The notes: a model not told the origin generated them from the sequence alone. A DNA stretch of 64,000 nucleotides from Terrabacter tumescens (GCF_014646815.1 NZ_BMNZ01000002.1:310001-374000), one strand, 5' to 3'. Positions 24,909 through 33,499 are shown, numbered from the stretch's first letter. Made by a program: numbers and translations.

Positions 24909-26068
24909 GTCGAGTCACCCGGTCCTGCCGTGCCACCCGCCGGGATCCCGCCCGACTCGACGCCGTACGCCCCGCCGTTCGACCCGCCGTTCGACCCGCC
25001 GTACGTCCCGCCGTTCGACCCGCCGTTCGACCCGGCCGCCGTCCCACCGGGGCCGGCCCGCATGGCCTGCCGCTCCTGCTCTCGCAGCGGAGCCGTCGGC
25101 GCCGGCACCGCCTCGAGGATCGGCGTGAGCAGGTCGTCGGCCGTCAGGTCCTCGGCGAGCGCCTCGTAGGACAGCACGATCCGGTGGCGCAGCACGTCCC
25201 GCGCGAGATCGCGCACGTCGCCCGGCAGCGCGAAGTCCCGTCCGCGCAGGAAGGCCAGCGCCCGCGCCGCGAGCACGAGGTTGATCGACGCGCGGGGGCT
25301 CGCGCCGTACGTCAGCAGCCGGGCGAGGTCGTCCCGGCCGACGCCCGCCGGCTCGCGGGTCGCGGTGGCCAGCCGGACGGCATACTCGATGACCGCCGGG
25401 TCGACGTAGACGGCGTCCGCCTCGCGCTGGAAGCCGCGCAGCATCTCCGGGTCGAGCACCTGCACCGTCGCCGCGGCGGCCGAGATCTGGCGCTCGACGA
25501 CGACGAACTCCTCAGCGGCAGAAGGATATCCGATGAGCACCTTGAGCATGAAGCGGTCGACCTGCGCCTCGGGCAGCGCATACGTCCCCTCCGACTCGAT
25601 GGGGTTCTGCGTCGCCATGACGAGGAACGGGTCGGGCGCAGGGTAGGTCTCGCGCCCGATGGTCACCTGCCGCTCCTGCATGACCTCGAGCAGCGCGCTC
25701 TGCACCTTCGCCGGTGCCCGGTTGATCTCGTCGGCGAGCACGAGGTTGGCGAAGACCGGCCCGAGCGAGACCTGGAACTCACCGTCCTTCTGGTTGTAGA
25801 TCCGCGTCCCGACGAGGTCGGCCGGCACGAGGTCGGGCGTGAACTGGATGCGCTGGAAGTCTCCGCCGATCGCCTGCGCGAGCGTCTTGACCGCCATCGT
25901 CTTGGCCAGGCCCGGCACGCCCTCGACGAGCAGGTGCCCGCGCGCGAGCAGGGCGACGAGCATCCGCTCGACGAGCAGGTCCTGCCCGACGATCGTCCGC
26001 TTCACCTCGTAGAGCGCCTGCTCGAGCGCGTGCCGCGCGTGCGGGCCCGTCGATGTGTCGCCGTCCAT
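24887..26068 (-). CDS. MoxR family AAA+ ATPase
   Basis: 393 residues from ATG (26066-26068) with a GGAG site. Walker A G-V-P-G-L-A-K-T at 50-57, Walker B in LVLADEINRAPAKVQSALLEVMQE, sensor MATQNPIESEGTYALPEAQVDRFM, then an AAA lid. This core is typical MoxR (~320 residues). The last ~50 residues are an unusual Gly/Ser/Asn tail of GSNGG-type repeats, with tandem coding DNA at about 24960-25045. The GTATGCC motif is present at 25379-25385. It probably powers the DUF58/VWA complex. Confidence 0.9.
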   Translation of the reverse strand: MDGDTSTGPHARHALEQALYEVKRTIVGQDLLVERMLVALLARGHLLVEGVPGLAKTMAVKTLAQAIGGDFQRIQFTPDLVPADLVGTRIYNQKDGEFQVSLGPVFANLVLADEINRAPAKVQSALLEVMQERQVTIGRETYPAPDPFLVMATQNPIESEGTYALPEAQVDRFMLKVLIGYPSAAEEFVVVERQISAAAATVQVLDPEMLRGFQREADAVYVDPAVIEYAVRLATATREPAGVGRDDLARLLTYGASPRASINLVLAARALAFLRGRDFALPGDVRDLARDVLRHRIVLSYEALAEDLTADDLLTPILEAVPAPTAPLREQERQAMRAGPGGTAAGSNGGSNGGTYGGSNGGSNGGAYGVESGGIPAGGTAGPGDSTWARPPR

Positions 26069-26138
26069 GCCGTGCTCCTGCCGTTCGGGAGTGCTGTTCG
26101 CGTATGCCGTGTGCTCGCCTCCGCGCGGAGGCGTGGTC

Positions 26139-27068
26139 TCAGCGGGGCGGGCTGCCCGCGGCCCCTCCCGCCGTCGCGATGGGCACCGCGAAGCCGATGC
26201 CGACGAAGAGGGCCTGGTCGGTGGGGTTGGCGAGGCCCGTGACGATGCCGACGACCTGACCGGCCCGGTTGAGCAGCGGGCCGCCGGAGTTGCCGGGGTT
26301 GACCGCCGCGTCGATCTGGATGAGGTGCTCGAGCTTGCGGTTGCCCTCGACCCGGACCGTCCGGTCGAGCGCCGAGACGACCCCGGCCGAGAGCGAGTCG
26401 GTGAGGCCGAGCGGGTGGCCGACGGCGAAGACGGGCGCACCGACCGGCACCGCGCCGCCGAGGACGGCCGGCACGACGGTCTGCGGCAGCCGCGTCGGCG
26501 TGAGGGTGGCGATGTCGCTCTCGGGCTTCGCGCTCCCGACCTTCGCCGGCGAGGTCGTGCCGTCGGCGAAGGTGACCGTGATCGCCGTGGAGTCCTGGAC
26601 GACGTGCAGCGCGGTCAGCACGGTGCCGTCGGCGTTGACGACGACGCCGGCGCCGCTGCCCTCGGCCGGGCGGCCGCGGATGGTGTCGCGCGTCTGGATG
26701 AGCACGAGGGACGGAGCGATCGCGGCGTGCGCGACGGTGCCGTCCGCCGGGGCGGCCGCCTGCGCCTCGGCCTGCTTCTCGATCCCGCGCTGGACGCTCG
26801 TGTCGACGTCGCGCTGGGTCAGGACGGGCGGGCCGGGAGGCCGGGTGACGGCATACCCGATGACGAGCGCGACGATGACGACGAACGCGACGAGGCCCCA
26901 CCACGCGGCACGCGGCACGCGGGACAGACCGCCCAGCCGGTCGCGGATCCGGTCCCAGCGGCCTGGCGGGGGAGGCTCCTCGGGCTGCGGGTCGGGCGCG
27001 CCGAGCAGAGGCCGGGCGCCAGGGGCGACGGCGGCGTCGATCGCAGGGGGAGCGGTGACCCGTGCCAC
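26139..27068 (-). CDS. HtrA-like trypsin-family serine protease (S1C), membrane-anchored
   Basis: 309 residues from the GTG at 27066-27068, seven bases after a TACAGT box (leaderless). A Pro-rich cytoplasmic head, one membrane helix (57-75), then the protease domain with catalytic H155 (TALHVVQD), D185 (ESDIATL) and S261 (NPGNSGGPL). There is no PDZ domain; the protein ends shortly after the barrel with a Gly/Ala tail. Seventy bases upstream of MoxR in the same direction, so likely the first gene of the stress operon and a partner in envelope quality control (inference). The intergenic gap holds a GTATGCC copy at 26102. Confidence 0.85.
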   Translation of the reverse strand: MARVTAPPAIDAAVAPGARPLLGAPDPQPEEPPPPGRWDRIRDRLGGLSRVPRAAWWGLVAFVVIVALVIGYAVTRPPGPPVLTQRDVDTSVQRGIEKQAEAQAAAPADGTVAHAAIAPSLVLIQTRDTIRGRPAEGSGAGVVVNADGTVLTALHVVQDSTAITVTFADGTTSPAKVGSAKPESDIATLTPTRLPQTVVPAVLGGAVPVGAPVFAVGHPLGLTDSLSAGVVSALDRTVRVEGNRKLEHLIQIDAAVNPGNSGGPLLNRAGQVVGIVTGLANPTDQALFVGIGFAVPIATAGGAAGSPPR

Positions 27069-27075
27069 CTTTTCG

Positions 27076-27081
27076 ACTGTA
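27076..27081 (-). promoter_or_regulatory. leaderless-type -10 box TACAGT of the HtrA-MoxR-DUF58-VWA operon
   Basis: TACAGT on the minus strand, seven bases before the GTG start at 27068. Confidence 0.5.
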
Positions 27082-27164
27082 CGTTTGTCGCGACGCGAGC
27101 GGCAGAGCCTTGTTGACACTTCACAGGATCCGGCGAAGCGAGGACGGGCGCCATGCGCTCCGGG

Positions 27165-27170
27165 TATAGA
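27165..27170 (+). promoter_or_regulatory. -10 box TATAGA for CHAD gene
   Basis: TATAGA ends five bases before the ATG at 27176. A TTGACA upstream at about 27112 is too far away to pair with it. Confidence 0.4.
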
Positions 27171-27175
27171 GAGGT

Positions 27176-28114
27176 ATGCCGACCGTCGGGACCCTCGTGC
27201 GACAGCGCCTCGCCGACCAGCGCGACGCCCTGCGCGCGGCCGAGGCCGCCGTCCGCGCCGGCGAAGCCACGGGGCTGCACGACCTGCGCGTCGCCATGCG
27301 CCGCATCCGCTCGCTGCTCGCGACCTTCCGCCCGGTCTTCGACCGGTCCGTCACCGAGCCGCTCCGCGCCGAGCTCAAGGACGCGTCGGGCCGGCTCGGG
27401 TCGTCCCGCGACGCGGAGGTCGCCACCGACAACACCGACCGCCTACTCGAGGACGTCGAGCTCGCCGGGGTCGACGAGGACGCCGTGGCCGGCCTGCGCG
27501 CCCGGCTGCGCCTCGACGCCGTGGCCGCCGGTGACGTCGTCGAGGAGACGCTCGACTCGACGAGGTATGCCGCGTTGACCCTCCTGCTCGACGAGCTCGT
27601 CACGCACCCGCCCCTCGTGGACGCCAAGGCGCAGCGCGACGCCGTCAAGGTCGCGCGCAAACGGGTGCGCCACGAGGCCCGCCGCTTCGCCGACGTCGCG
27701 GCCACCGCCCGGGCGGACGCGGGTGCCGGTGGGGACGGTGCAGAGCGAGGGGGGCAGGACCCCGGGTCGTCGGCGCACCGCGCCCTCGACCATCCGGCCC
27801 AGCTCCACGAGGTGCGCAAGGCGGCCAAGCGCCTGCGCTACGCCGCCGAGACCGCCCGCCCGGTCGACGAGGAGGCGATGAAGCCCGTCGTGAAGAAGGC
27901 CAAGGCCGTGCAGTCGGCGCTCGGCGAGCACCACGACGCCGTCATGACGCGCGCGATCCTGCGCCACCTCGCGCTCGACGAGGCGGTCGGCGAGGCAGCT
28001 GCGTTCCTCCTCGGCCACCTCGACGCCGACGAGCAGCGCGCCATGGTCGAGCTCGAGCAGCGGGCCTGGGCGTCGGTCGACGACCTCCAGGACACCCTCG
28101 ACGCGACCCTCTGA
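27176..28114 (+). CDS. CHAD domain protein (polyphosphate-binding type)
   Basis: 312 residues. The CHAD fold is a helical bundle with conserved histidines and basic residues: LHDLRVAMRRIRSLLATFRPVF, RDAVKVARKRVRHEARRFADV, LHEVRKAAKRLRYAAETARP, LGEHHDAVMTRAILRHLA. Known for the family: CHAD proteins bind inorganic polyphosphate granules. The polyP kinase gene is not in the window. A GTATGCC motif overlaps the start codon (27174-27180) and another lies at 27565. Divergent from the protease operon. Confidence 0.85.
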   Translation: MPTVGTLVRQRLADQRDALRAAEAAVRAGEATGLHDLRVAMRRIRSLLATFRPVFDRSVTEPLRAELKDASGRLGSSRDAEVATDNTDRLLEDVELAGVDEDAVAGLRARLRLDAVAAGDVVEETLDSTRYAALTLLLDELVTHPPLVDAKAQRDAVKVARKRVRHEARRFADVAATARADAGAGGDGAERGGQDPGSSAHRALDHPAQLHEVRKAAKRLRYAAETARPVDEEAMKPVVKKAKAVQSALGEHHDAVMTRAILRHLALDEAVGEAAAFLLGHLDADEQRAMVELEQRAWASVDDLQDTLDATL

Positions 28115-28144
28115 CCGGTCCGCGCTGTCGGTCAGCGGTAACGG

Positions 28145-29629
28145 TCAGCGGTTGCCGGCTGAGACGAGGCGCGGCACGGGCTGGTCCGGATGGGGGTCGT
28201 CGCCGACCTCCTTCTGGGCCAGCCACATCCGCGCCTCGAGCTCGTCGCGCACCTGCGCGTAGGCGGGGTCGTCGGCGACGTTGACGAGCTCCTCCGGGTC
28301 GGCCTCGAGGTCGTAGAGCTCCCACTCCTGGGCGAAGCGGCGGTCGGAGCAGCCCGGCAGCCCGAGCCCGTCGTTGTAGAAGAAGATCAGCGTGTAGCGG
28401 TGAGTGCGGTAGCCGTAGTGCGCCCCGACCTGGTGGCTGCGGTCGTCGTGCATCCAGTAGCGGTAGTAGAAGCCCTCGGCTTCGCGGTCTCGGTTCGACT
28501 GTCCCGCAACAGGATCGGTCAGGTCAGGCCAGAACGACCGGCCCTGCATGCGCGCCGGCACCTCGACCCCGGCCGCCTCGAGCAGCGTCGGCGCGATGTC
28601 GACGTTGGTGACGATCCGGTCGAGGGCCTGCCCCGGTGCGATGCCCCGTGGGTAGGACAGCACGAACGGCATCCGGATGGACTCCTCGTACATGAACCGC
28701 TTGTCGAACCAGCCGTGGTCGCCGAGGAAGAAGCCCTGGTCGGAGGAGTAGATGACGATCGTGTCGTCCAGCTCGCCCCGGTCACGCAGCCAGTCCGTGA
28801 GGCGCCCGACGTTGTCGTCGACGGACGCCACGCACGCGAGGTAGTCCTCCATGTAGCGCTGGTACTTCCACAGCGCCTCCTCGTCGTGGCTCAAGCCCTC
28901 GGGCACCGGCTGCTTGAGGTCCTCGGCCGTCAGGTGGTCGGCCACGCGCATAGCGGCGCGGCGAGCGGTGTCCGAGCGACCGGCGAGGTCGTCGGTGAAC
29001 GTCGGGGGCACCGGGATCGGCGCGCCCCCGAGAGCCCCGCCCTCGGCATACAACCCCTCGTGGGCCGCGTCGGGCTCCCACGGCCGGTGCGGCGCCTTGT
29101 GCCACACGAGCACGCACCACGGCTGCTCATCTGCGAGCGACTCGACCCAGTCGATCGCGAGGTCGGTGATGAGCTCGGTGGCATAGCCCCGCTCGACCCG
29201 CAGCCCGTCGGGGGAGAGGAAGCGCGGGTCGTGGTACTCGCCCTGGTCGATGAGCGCGTCCCAGCGGTCGAAGCCCTGCGGGTCGTGCTCGACCCCGCCG
29301 CTCGATCCCTGTCCCATGTGCCACTTGCCGACGAACGCCGTGCGGTAGCCGGCCTCGCGCAGGGCCGTGACGAACGTCGGCTGCGACGCGTCGATGAACG
29401 TGTCGAGCGTCGTGACGCCGTTGACGTGGCTGTAGGTGCCGGTGAGGATCGAAGCCCGGCTCGGCGCGCACAGCGAGTTCGTCGCGAAGAGGTTGTCGAG
29501 CCGCACACCCGCGCCGGCAACCCCGTCGATGTGCGGGGTGCGGTTGACGACCGAGCCGTAGGTGCCGATGGCGTGCGCGGCGTGGTCGTCGCTCAGCACG
29601 AAGACGATGTTGGGCCGGCGCGGGCTCAC
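28145..29629 (-). CDS. type I sulfatase-family hydrolase
   Basis: 494 residues. N-terminal PNIVFVLSDDHAAHAIGTYG holds the metal-binding Asp pair. The formylglycine motif C-x-P-S-R is C54-A-P-S-R58 (NSLCAPSRASILTG). It continues VGKWHMG, DTIVIYSSDQGFFLGDHGWFDK (metal site) and WELYDLEADPEELVN at the C-terminus. Cys54 needs conversion to formylglycine for activity; no FGE gene is in view. No signal peptide is apparent. ATGA overlap with the upstream DinB gene. Likely hydrolyses a sulfate or related ester, substrate unknown. Also carries a GTATGCC site at 29045. Confidence 0.85.
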   Translation of the reverse strand: MSPRRPNIVFVLSDDHAAHAIGTYGSVVNRTPHIDGVAGAGVRLDNLFATNSLCAPSRASILTGTYSHVNGVTTLDTFIDASQPTFVTALREAGYRTAFVGKWHMGQGSSGGVEHDPQGFDRWDALIDQGEYHDPRFLSPDGLRVERGYATELITDLAIDWVESLADEQPWCVLVWHKAPHRPWEPDAAHEGLYAEGGALGGAPIPVPPTFTDDLAGRSDTARRAAMRVADHLTAEDLKQPVPEGLSHDEEALWKYQRYMEDYLACVASVDDNVGRLTDWLRDRGELDDTIVIYSSDQGFFLGDHGWFDKRFMYEESIRMPFVLSYPRGIAPGQALDRIVTNVDIAPTLLEAAGVEVPARMQGRSFWPDLTDPVAGQSNRDREAEGFYYRYWMHDDRSHQVGAHYGYRTHRYTLIFFYNDGLGLPGCSDRRFAQEWELYDLEADPEELVNVADDPAYAQVRDELEARMWLAQKEVGDDPHPDQPVPRLVSAGNR

Positions 29630-30255
29630 GACCCGGCCTCCCCGCCGGACGGTGTCTCACGGTGCGCGTCGGCGGCGGCCTGGATGCGGGCGAGGTGGGC
29701 GGTCCACCACTCCTCGCCGCCCATCTCGTCGTGGTCCCGCCCGCCGCGTCCGTCGATGGACTCGCGCAGCACGTCGGCGTGCCCGGCGTGCTGAGACACC
29801 TCCGCGACGCACCGCACGAGCAGCGAGCCGAGCGTCGTGCGGCGACGCTCCTCCGGCCACCACTCGACGCTCGCCGGGGCGTCGAGCCCGAGCTCGCGCA
29901 CGGCGGCGTCGCAGTGCGCCCACGCCTGCTGGTAGAGCCTGACGAGGTCGTCGCCGGACTCCTCGGCGGTCGCCCACATGTCGGCGGAGTCCCAGATCGA
30001 GCCGTCCTCGACCCACGACAGCCGCTCGCCCGACGGCCGCCCCACCGAGTCGGCGAGGTAGGCGAGCTCGACCCCGGCCACGTGCTTGACGAGCCCGAGC
30101 AGGTTGGTGCCGCTGGGCGTGAGCGGCCGCCGCACGTCGTAGTCACCGAGCCCGTCGAGCGACCGGAGCAGCGCGTCGCGCCCCTGTTGGAGGTAGCGCA
30201 GCAGCTCCTCGGTCAGGGACGGCTGGGCCAGGGTCGTGCTCGTCTCTGAGGTCAC
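29626..30255 (-). CDS. DinB/DUF664 family protein
   Basis: 209 residues from the GTG at 30253-30255, supported by TAGCGT seven bases before it; an in-frame ATG 14 codons upstream is less likely. The sequence LTEELLRYLQQGRDALLRSLDGLGDYDVRRPLTPSGTNLLGLVKHVAGVELAYLADSVG, VRCVAEVSQHAGHADVLRESIDG matches the DinB four-helix metal-binding bundle (His positions in KHVAG and QHAGH), common in thiol-dependent transferases such as mycothiol enzymes. Four-base overlap with the sulfatase gene, probably one operon. Confidence 0.8.
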   Translation of the reverse strand: MTSETSTTLAQPSLTEELLRYLQQGRDALLRSLDGLGDYDVRRPLTPSGTNLLGLVKHVAGVELAYLADSVGRPSGERLSWVEDGSIWDSADMWATAEESGDDLVRLYQQAWAHCDAAVRELGLDAPASVEWWPEERRRTTLGSLLVRCVAEVSQHAGHADVLRESIDGRGGRDHDEMGGEEWWTAHLARIQAAADAHRETPSGGEAGS

Positions 30256-30262
30256 CTCGTCC

Positions 30263-30268
30263 ACGCTA
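30263..30268 (-). promoter_or_regulatory. leaderless-type -10 box TAGCGT of the DinB-sulfatase operon
   Basis: TAGCGT on the minus strand, exactly seven bases before the GTG at 30255. It lies within the longer reading frame, which favours the shorter start. Confidence 0.5.
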
Positions 30269-30321
30269 GACGCCACCTCTGACGTCCGCGAGGGCATGGC
30301 GTATGCCGTGTGGCCGGCCCC

Positions 30322-31185
30322 TCAGGAGCCCGCACCTTCCAGCGCCGTGGCCTCCCGACGCGCCGCAGCCGGCGAGCCCGGCGTCGGCGCGAACCGCCAG
30401 ATCAGGCCCTGCTGGGCGAACGTCCACGCGTTGTTGAAGAACCAGTAGACGACCAGGCCGGCCGGCACGAAGACGGCCGCCGCGAGCACGCCGACGGCGC
30501 CGAGCCACGGCATGAGCCGCTGGACCGTCGCCATGCCCTCGGGCAGGTCGGCCACGTCGACCATCGGCAGCACGAACCAGCGCTGCGTCAGCAGGCTGAG
30601 CGCGGCCGCCCCGAGAGCGACGGCGACGAGCGCGAGCCCGGCCACGGGGTTCGACGCGGCCGTCGCGCCGAGGTGGCTCGTCAGGTGCAGGCCCGCGACC
30701 GAGGCCGCCGACGCGGAGGCGACGAGCCCGGCATCGAGCGCGCCGACCGCATGACCGACCGACTGGCCGGCCGTGAGGTCGGAGACGACGCGGTAGAGCG
30801 CGTAGAAGAGCGGCAGCTGGAGCAGGGCCGGTGCGAGGCTCCACCCCGAGACGCCGTGCTCGGCGTGGATCGCCTTCTGCTCGGCGCGCATCGCGGTCAG
30901 CTGGTCGAGGTCCCGGTTGCCGGCATACCTCTGCCGCAGCTGGCGCAGCTGGGGCGCGGCGTGGGCGCGGGCGTGCGACGAGCGGACGCCGTGGACGGTG
31001 ACGGGCAGCAGGACGGTGCGCACGGCGACGACGAGCAGCAGGATCGCGAGCAGCCATGCCCCGGCGGAGCCGGGACTCAGGCCGATCGCGCCGGCGACGT
31101 CGTGGGTGGCCGCGAGGACAGCGGCGACAGCATGGGTGACGGGGGACAGCAGGGCAGGAAGAATGTCGGACATCTGGGCAGGCAT
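30322..31185 (-). CDS. YidC/Oxa1-family membrane protein insertase (paralogue)
   Basis: 287 residues from ATG with GAGGAG. About five membrane helices: near 10-30, 43-62 (AWLLAILLLVVAVRTVLLPVTV), 118-140 (GWSLAPALLQLPLFYALYRVV), 178-200 and 228-248 (MPWLGAVGVLAAAVFVPAGLVVYWFFNNAWT). The basic loop PQLRQLRQRYAGNRD and the final FNNAW..AQQGL motif are typical of YidC. This is likely a second copy rather than the essential one, which normally sits near the origin (rpmH-rnpA). It is coupled with a DUF6412-type gene, an arrangement I associate with actinobacteria. A GTATGCC copy lies at 30922. Confidence 0.85.
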   Translation of the reverse strand: MPAQMSDILPALLSPVTHAVAAVLAATHDVAGAIGLSPGSAGAWLLAILLLVVAVRTVLLPVTVHGVRSSHARAHAAPQLRQLRQRYAGNRDLDQLTAMRAEQKAIHAEHGVSGWSLAPALLQLPLFYALYRVVSDLTAGQSVGHAVGALDAGLVASASAASVAGLHLTSHLGATAASNPVAGLALVAVALGAAALSLLTQRWFVLPMVDVADLPEGMATVQRLMPWLGAVGVLAAAVFVPAGLVVYWFFNNAWTFAQQGLIWRFAPTPGSPAAARREATALEGAGS

Positions 31186-31283
31186 GGGTGAGCTCCTCGG
31201 CTCGGCCCGCTCGTGACGGTGCGGGCCAGTTCTCGAACTGGGTCAGGGCAGTGGCCCGACCGCCGCGGGTGCGGCGGGCGGGG

Positions 31284-31622
31284 TCAGGGCCGACCCGGAG
31301 CCCGAGGTCGCTGCGGACAGCTCGGCGCGTCGAGGGCGCACCAGTAGGCCGTCGACGCGGGCACGGCGCCCGGGACCCCCGAGGACTGCACACGCACGGG
31401 GACCGGCGGCGCGGCCTGCCGGCCGGCCGACGCCATGACGGCGGTGAGCAGGCCGACGGCTGCGGCGGTGAGGAGCACCTGGCCGGCGCTCGCGTCGGTG
31501 ACCGAGCCGGTGACCGAACTGGTGAGCGACCCGAAGAGGACGACGACCGTCGCGGCCAGGCTCGCCACGAGAGCGGGCATCGCGGCTGCGGCGGAGGAGG
31601 CGCGCTCGCGCACGTCGCTCAT
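31284..31622 (-). CDS. DUF6412-like small membrane protein, partner of YidC paralogue
   Basis: 112 residues from ATG (31620-31622). Two hydrophobic helices (ALVASLAATVVVLFGSL and VLLTAAAVGLLTAVMASA) precede a periplasmic-looking tail with two cysteines, STAYWCALDAPSCPQRPRAPGRP. This layout fits DUF6412 proteins that occur beside YidC paralogues. The assignment is from memory of that context, so moderate. It lies about 100 bases upstream of the YidC gene on the same strand; the gap has no recognisable feature. Confidence 0.6.
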   Translation of the reverse strand: MSDVRERASSAAAAMPALVASLAATVVVLFGSLTSSVTGSVTDASAGQVLLTAAAVGLLTAVMASAGRQAAPPVPVRVQSSGVPGAVPASTAYWCALDAPSCPQRPRAPGRP

Positions 31623-31666
31623 GCGTCGTCTCCTCCCACTCGTCACGGACTCACCTCGAGCGTACG

Positions 31667-32095
31667 TCAGTGAACGTGCCATACCGCCTCGACCGGCGCA
31701 GAGAGCCCGTCGGGGTCGAGGTCAGCCGTGTCGAGCACGTGGTCGGCGGCGAGGTCGACGGCGAGGTCGACGGACGCGTCGGTCGCATGGAGGGCGTCGA
31801 ACTCCTCGTCGTTCAGCCACACCGGGCGCGTCGCCGCTCGCCGACGCGCCTGCTCGATCGGTACCCGTAGGTGCACGACGAGGCAGTCCGGCAGCAGGTC
31901 TCGGTAGAGCGCGACCGTCTCGGGGGTCAGCGCGTCGGCGACGACGACGTCGACGCCTGCTGCCGAGAAGTTGCCGGCCAGGGCGCACGCTGCGCGAGGG
32001 CGCCGGGGGTGGCCCACTGGTTGTGGCGCCGGCTCGAAGGCGCGGGCGGCGTGCTCCAGCCAACCGATGTCGGTGTTCTCCGGGAAAGTGGTCAT
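31667..32095 (-). pseudogene. fragment of a nucleotide-kinase-like protein, N-terminal P-loop missing
   Basis: 142 residues are open. The C-terminal part (LAGNFSAAGVDVVVADALTPETVALYRDLLPDCLVVHLRVPIEQARRRAATRPVWLNDEEFDALHATD) looks like the lid and core of a P-loop kinase of the AAA_33/shikimate-kinase-like type. No GxxxxGKS/T loop is present in any frame upstream before the lower-GC island begins at about 32100. Within the N-terminal part a neighbouring frame reads HNQWATPGALAQR, which fits better than the open one, so a pair of compensating frameshifts is possible. I call it a truncated remnant at the island edge. Confidence 0.4.
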
Positions 32096-32125
32096 CCAAC
32101 CCTACGATTCAGGAGCATGTAACCG

Positions 32126-32698
32126 ATGAGCACCGCCGCCACGAATCTCTTCAAGTACGGCCCCCTGAAGGACGACCTCAAGGATCACCTCGCGATGGTG
32201 CAGCGGGAGATTCATCGACTGGAGGCGTCCGCCGTTGCGCCGAGCGGTGAGGCTGCTCTGGTAGAGCGCTTCGAGTACAAGCCAGTCATCCTGTTGCGGG
32301 AGCGCGCCGAGCTAGTTCCGGAAGAGTCTGGGGGCAAAGTCCGAGTGCGCCTGAAGATCCCACTCGAAGGAAACAGCCGAGCCTTCTCCTTCGCGCCCGG
32401 ACCTCTAGATCGGTCGTGATACGGAGAAATCCGAGATGGCAGAAACTGGACCGGGGGCAGCGACGAGGCATCCGTAACGTTCGCTGAACACTTTCCATCT
32501 GGGGTCACTCCCGGACAGATTCGAGAGTGGGCCAAAGAGCTGGTGGATGACCTCCAGACGATCCTCGGCCGAGGACAGATGGAGATCGACAAGTTCAACC
32601 AGGCGCTGCCGGCCCATGTGGCCAAGTTCGCGCGTGAACGACGCGAAGTGCTCGGCAACATCGCGTCCCTGAGCGATGAGTTGAAGGGTGGCATCTGA
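32126..32698 (+). pseudogene. unknown island gene interrupted by an in-frame TGA
   Basis: The frame from ATG at 32126 stops at TGA 32417-32419 (97 residues) but continues open in the same frame to TGA at 32696-32698. The downstream part (FAEHFPSGVTPGQIREWAKELVDDLQTILGRGQMEIDKFNQALPAHVAKFARERREVLGNIASLSDEL) has clear protein character, amphipathic helices with phased charge. Replacing one TGA by TGG would restore a 190-residue protein. The upstream half has a beta-rich core, KVRVRLKIPLEGNSRAFSFAPG. I recall similar N-terminal modules in hypothetical proteins near defence genes, but cannot name the family. Base composition is well below the genome's GC. Confidence 0.5.
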
Positions 32699-32763
32699 GG
32701 CTCGCCCGTGTGTGGTGGCCGGTGTGCGTCCGGGCGCCGGCCTTGCCCATCCGTCTGGGCAGC

Positions 32764-32787
32764 GCCGGTCCCCTAGTCGACGACCCG
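32764..32787 (+). repeat. 24-bp direct repeat, copy 1
   Basis: GCCGGTCCCCTAGTCGACGA followed by CCCG; matches 33578-33601 at 23 of 24 positions. The two copies flank the septum-formation-domain gene. Confidence 0.7.
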
Positions 32788-32887
32788 TCCTCGCCGAGCC
32801 GCCCCGCGGTTCACCCGAATATTGAGACGGTCCGGTCAGATCACGCGGAATCGACAATTTGCTCAGCGCGGAAACTACGGTCGACCC

Positions 32888-33499
32888 ATGGTCGCATCCG
32901 CAGCAGGCTCCGGGAGCGCCCAAGCGCAAGCACCTGCACCGTCGAGCGGCAAGAAGGAAAGATCTTGGGCCACGGTTTGGACGGCGGTCGCGTCCCTGCT
33001 TGGCGTGTTGGCGTTCGCGTGGAACGTCGCCCTCGCCTTCAACCCGGATATTCCCGAGGCCGTTGGCTCGCTGGTCAGGCGACTGCAGTTGCAAAAAGTC
33101 GAAGACCTCGCGGTCGGCGATTGCGTGAACGTCGAAGACATCGACCCTCCGGTCCCCAACGGGTCACGATCGCCGGAATTGGGGTTTCGAGTCGTGTCAT
33201 GCAACGCGCGACATTTGGTCGAGGTCATCGGCGTAGCAGTGGTGCCGTCGCGGGCCGATGACCCATGGGAGGGGCAAGACCGGGCGGTCGAGCTGCTCTT
33301 TCCAGTCTGCAGTTCCGCAGCCAAAGCAGTGGTCGCGAAGCCGCTTCAAGGCAAAGTGAGAGTGGCGATGTACGGACCCTCGGAGAAGAGCTGGGATGAG
33401 GGTGACCGAATGGTGGTCTGCATTGTGTACGAGGACCGCATTGGATCCGTCGTCGAGCGACCCGTTGGAGTAAGCACCCCAAAGCCGGGAAAGGTCTGA
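32888..33499 (+). CDS. membrane-anchored septum-formation-domain protein
   Basis: 203 residues from ATG at 32888. A charged/Ala-Pro-rich N-terminus, one membrane helix (about 28-50, WATVWTAVASLLGVLAFAWNVALAF), then an exported domain with VEDLAVGDCVNVEDIDPP, FRVVSCNARHLVEVIGVAVV and a third Cys-containing strand DRMVVCIVYE. The AVGDC...V.C...H..EV pattern is that of the septum formation family (PF13845-type) in actinobacteria. It lies in the low-GC island between 24-bp direct repeats, so probably acquired or duplicated. No companion gene is in the same operon. Confidence 0.65.
   Translation: MVASAAGSGSAQAQAPAPSSGKKERSWATVWTAVASLLGVLAFAWNVALAFNPDIPEAVGSLVRRLQLQKVEDLAVGDCVNVEDIDPPVPNGSRSPELGFRVVSCNARHLVEVIGVAVVPSRADDPWEGQDRAVELLFPVCSSAAKAVVAKPLQGKVRVAMYGPSEKSWDEGDRMVVCIVYEDRIGSVVERPVGVSTPKPGKV

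Noticed and set aside
27112-27117. TTGACA as a -35 for the CHAD gene
   Set aside because: It lies about 47 bases from the TATAGA box, far outside the 16-18 base spacing, so likely chance.
32405-33094. Minus-strand frame in the island
   Set aside because: Arg/Pro-rich, no motif, overlaps two better plus-strand candidates.
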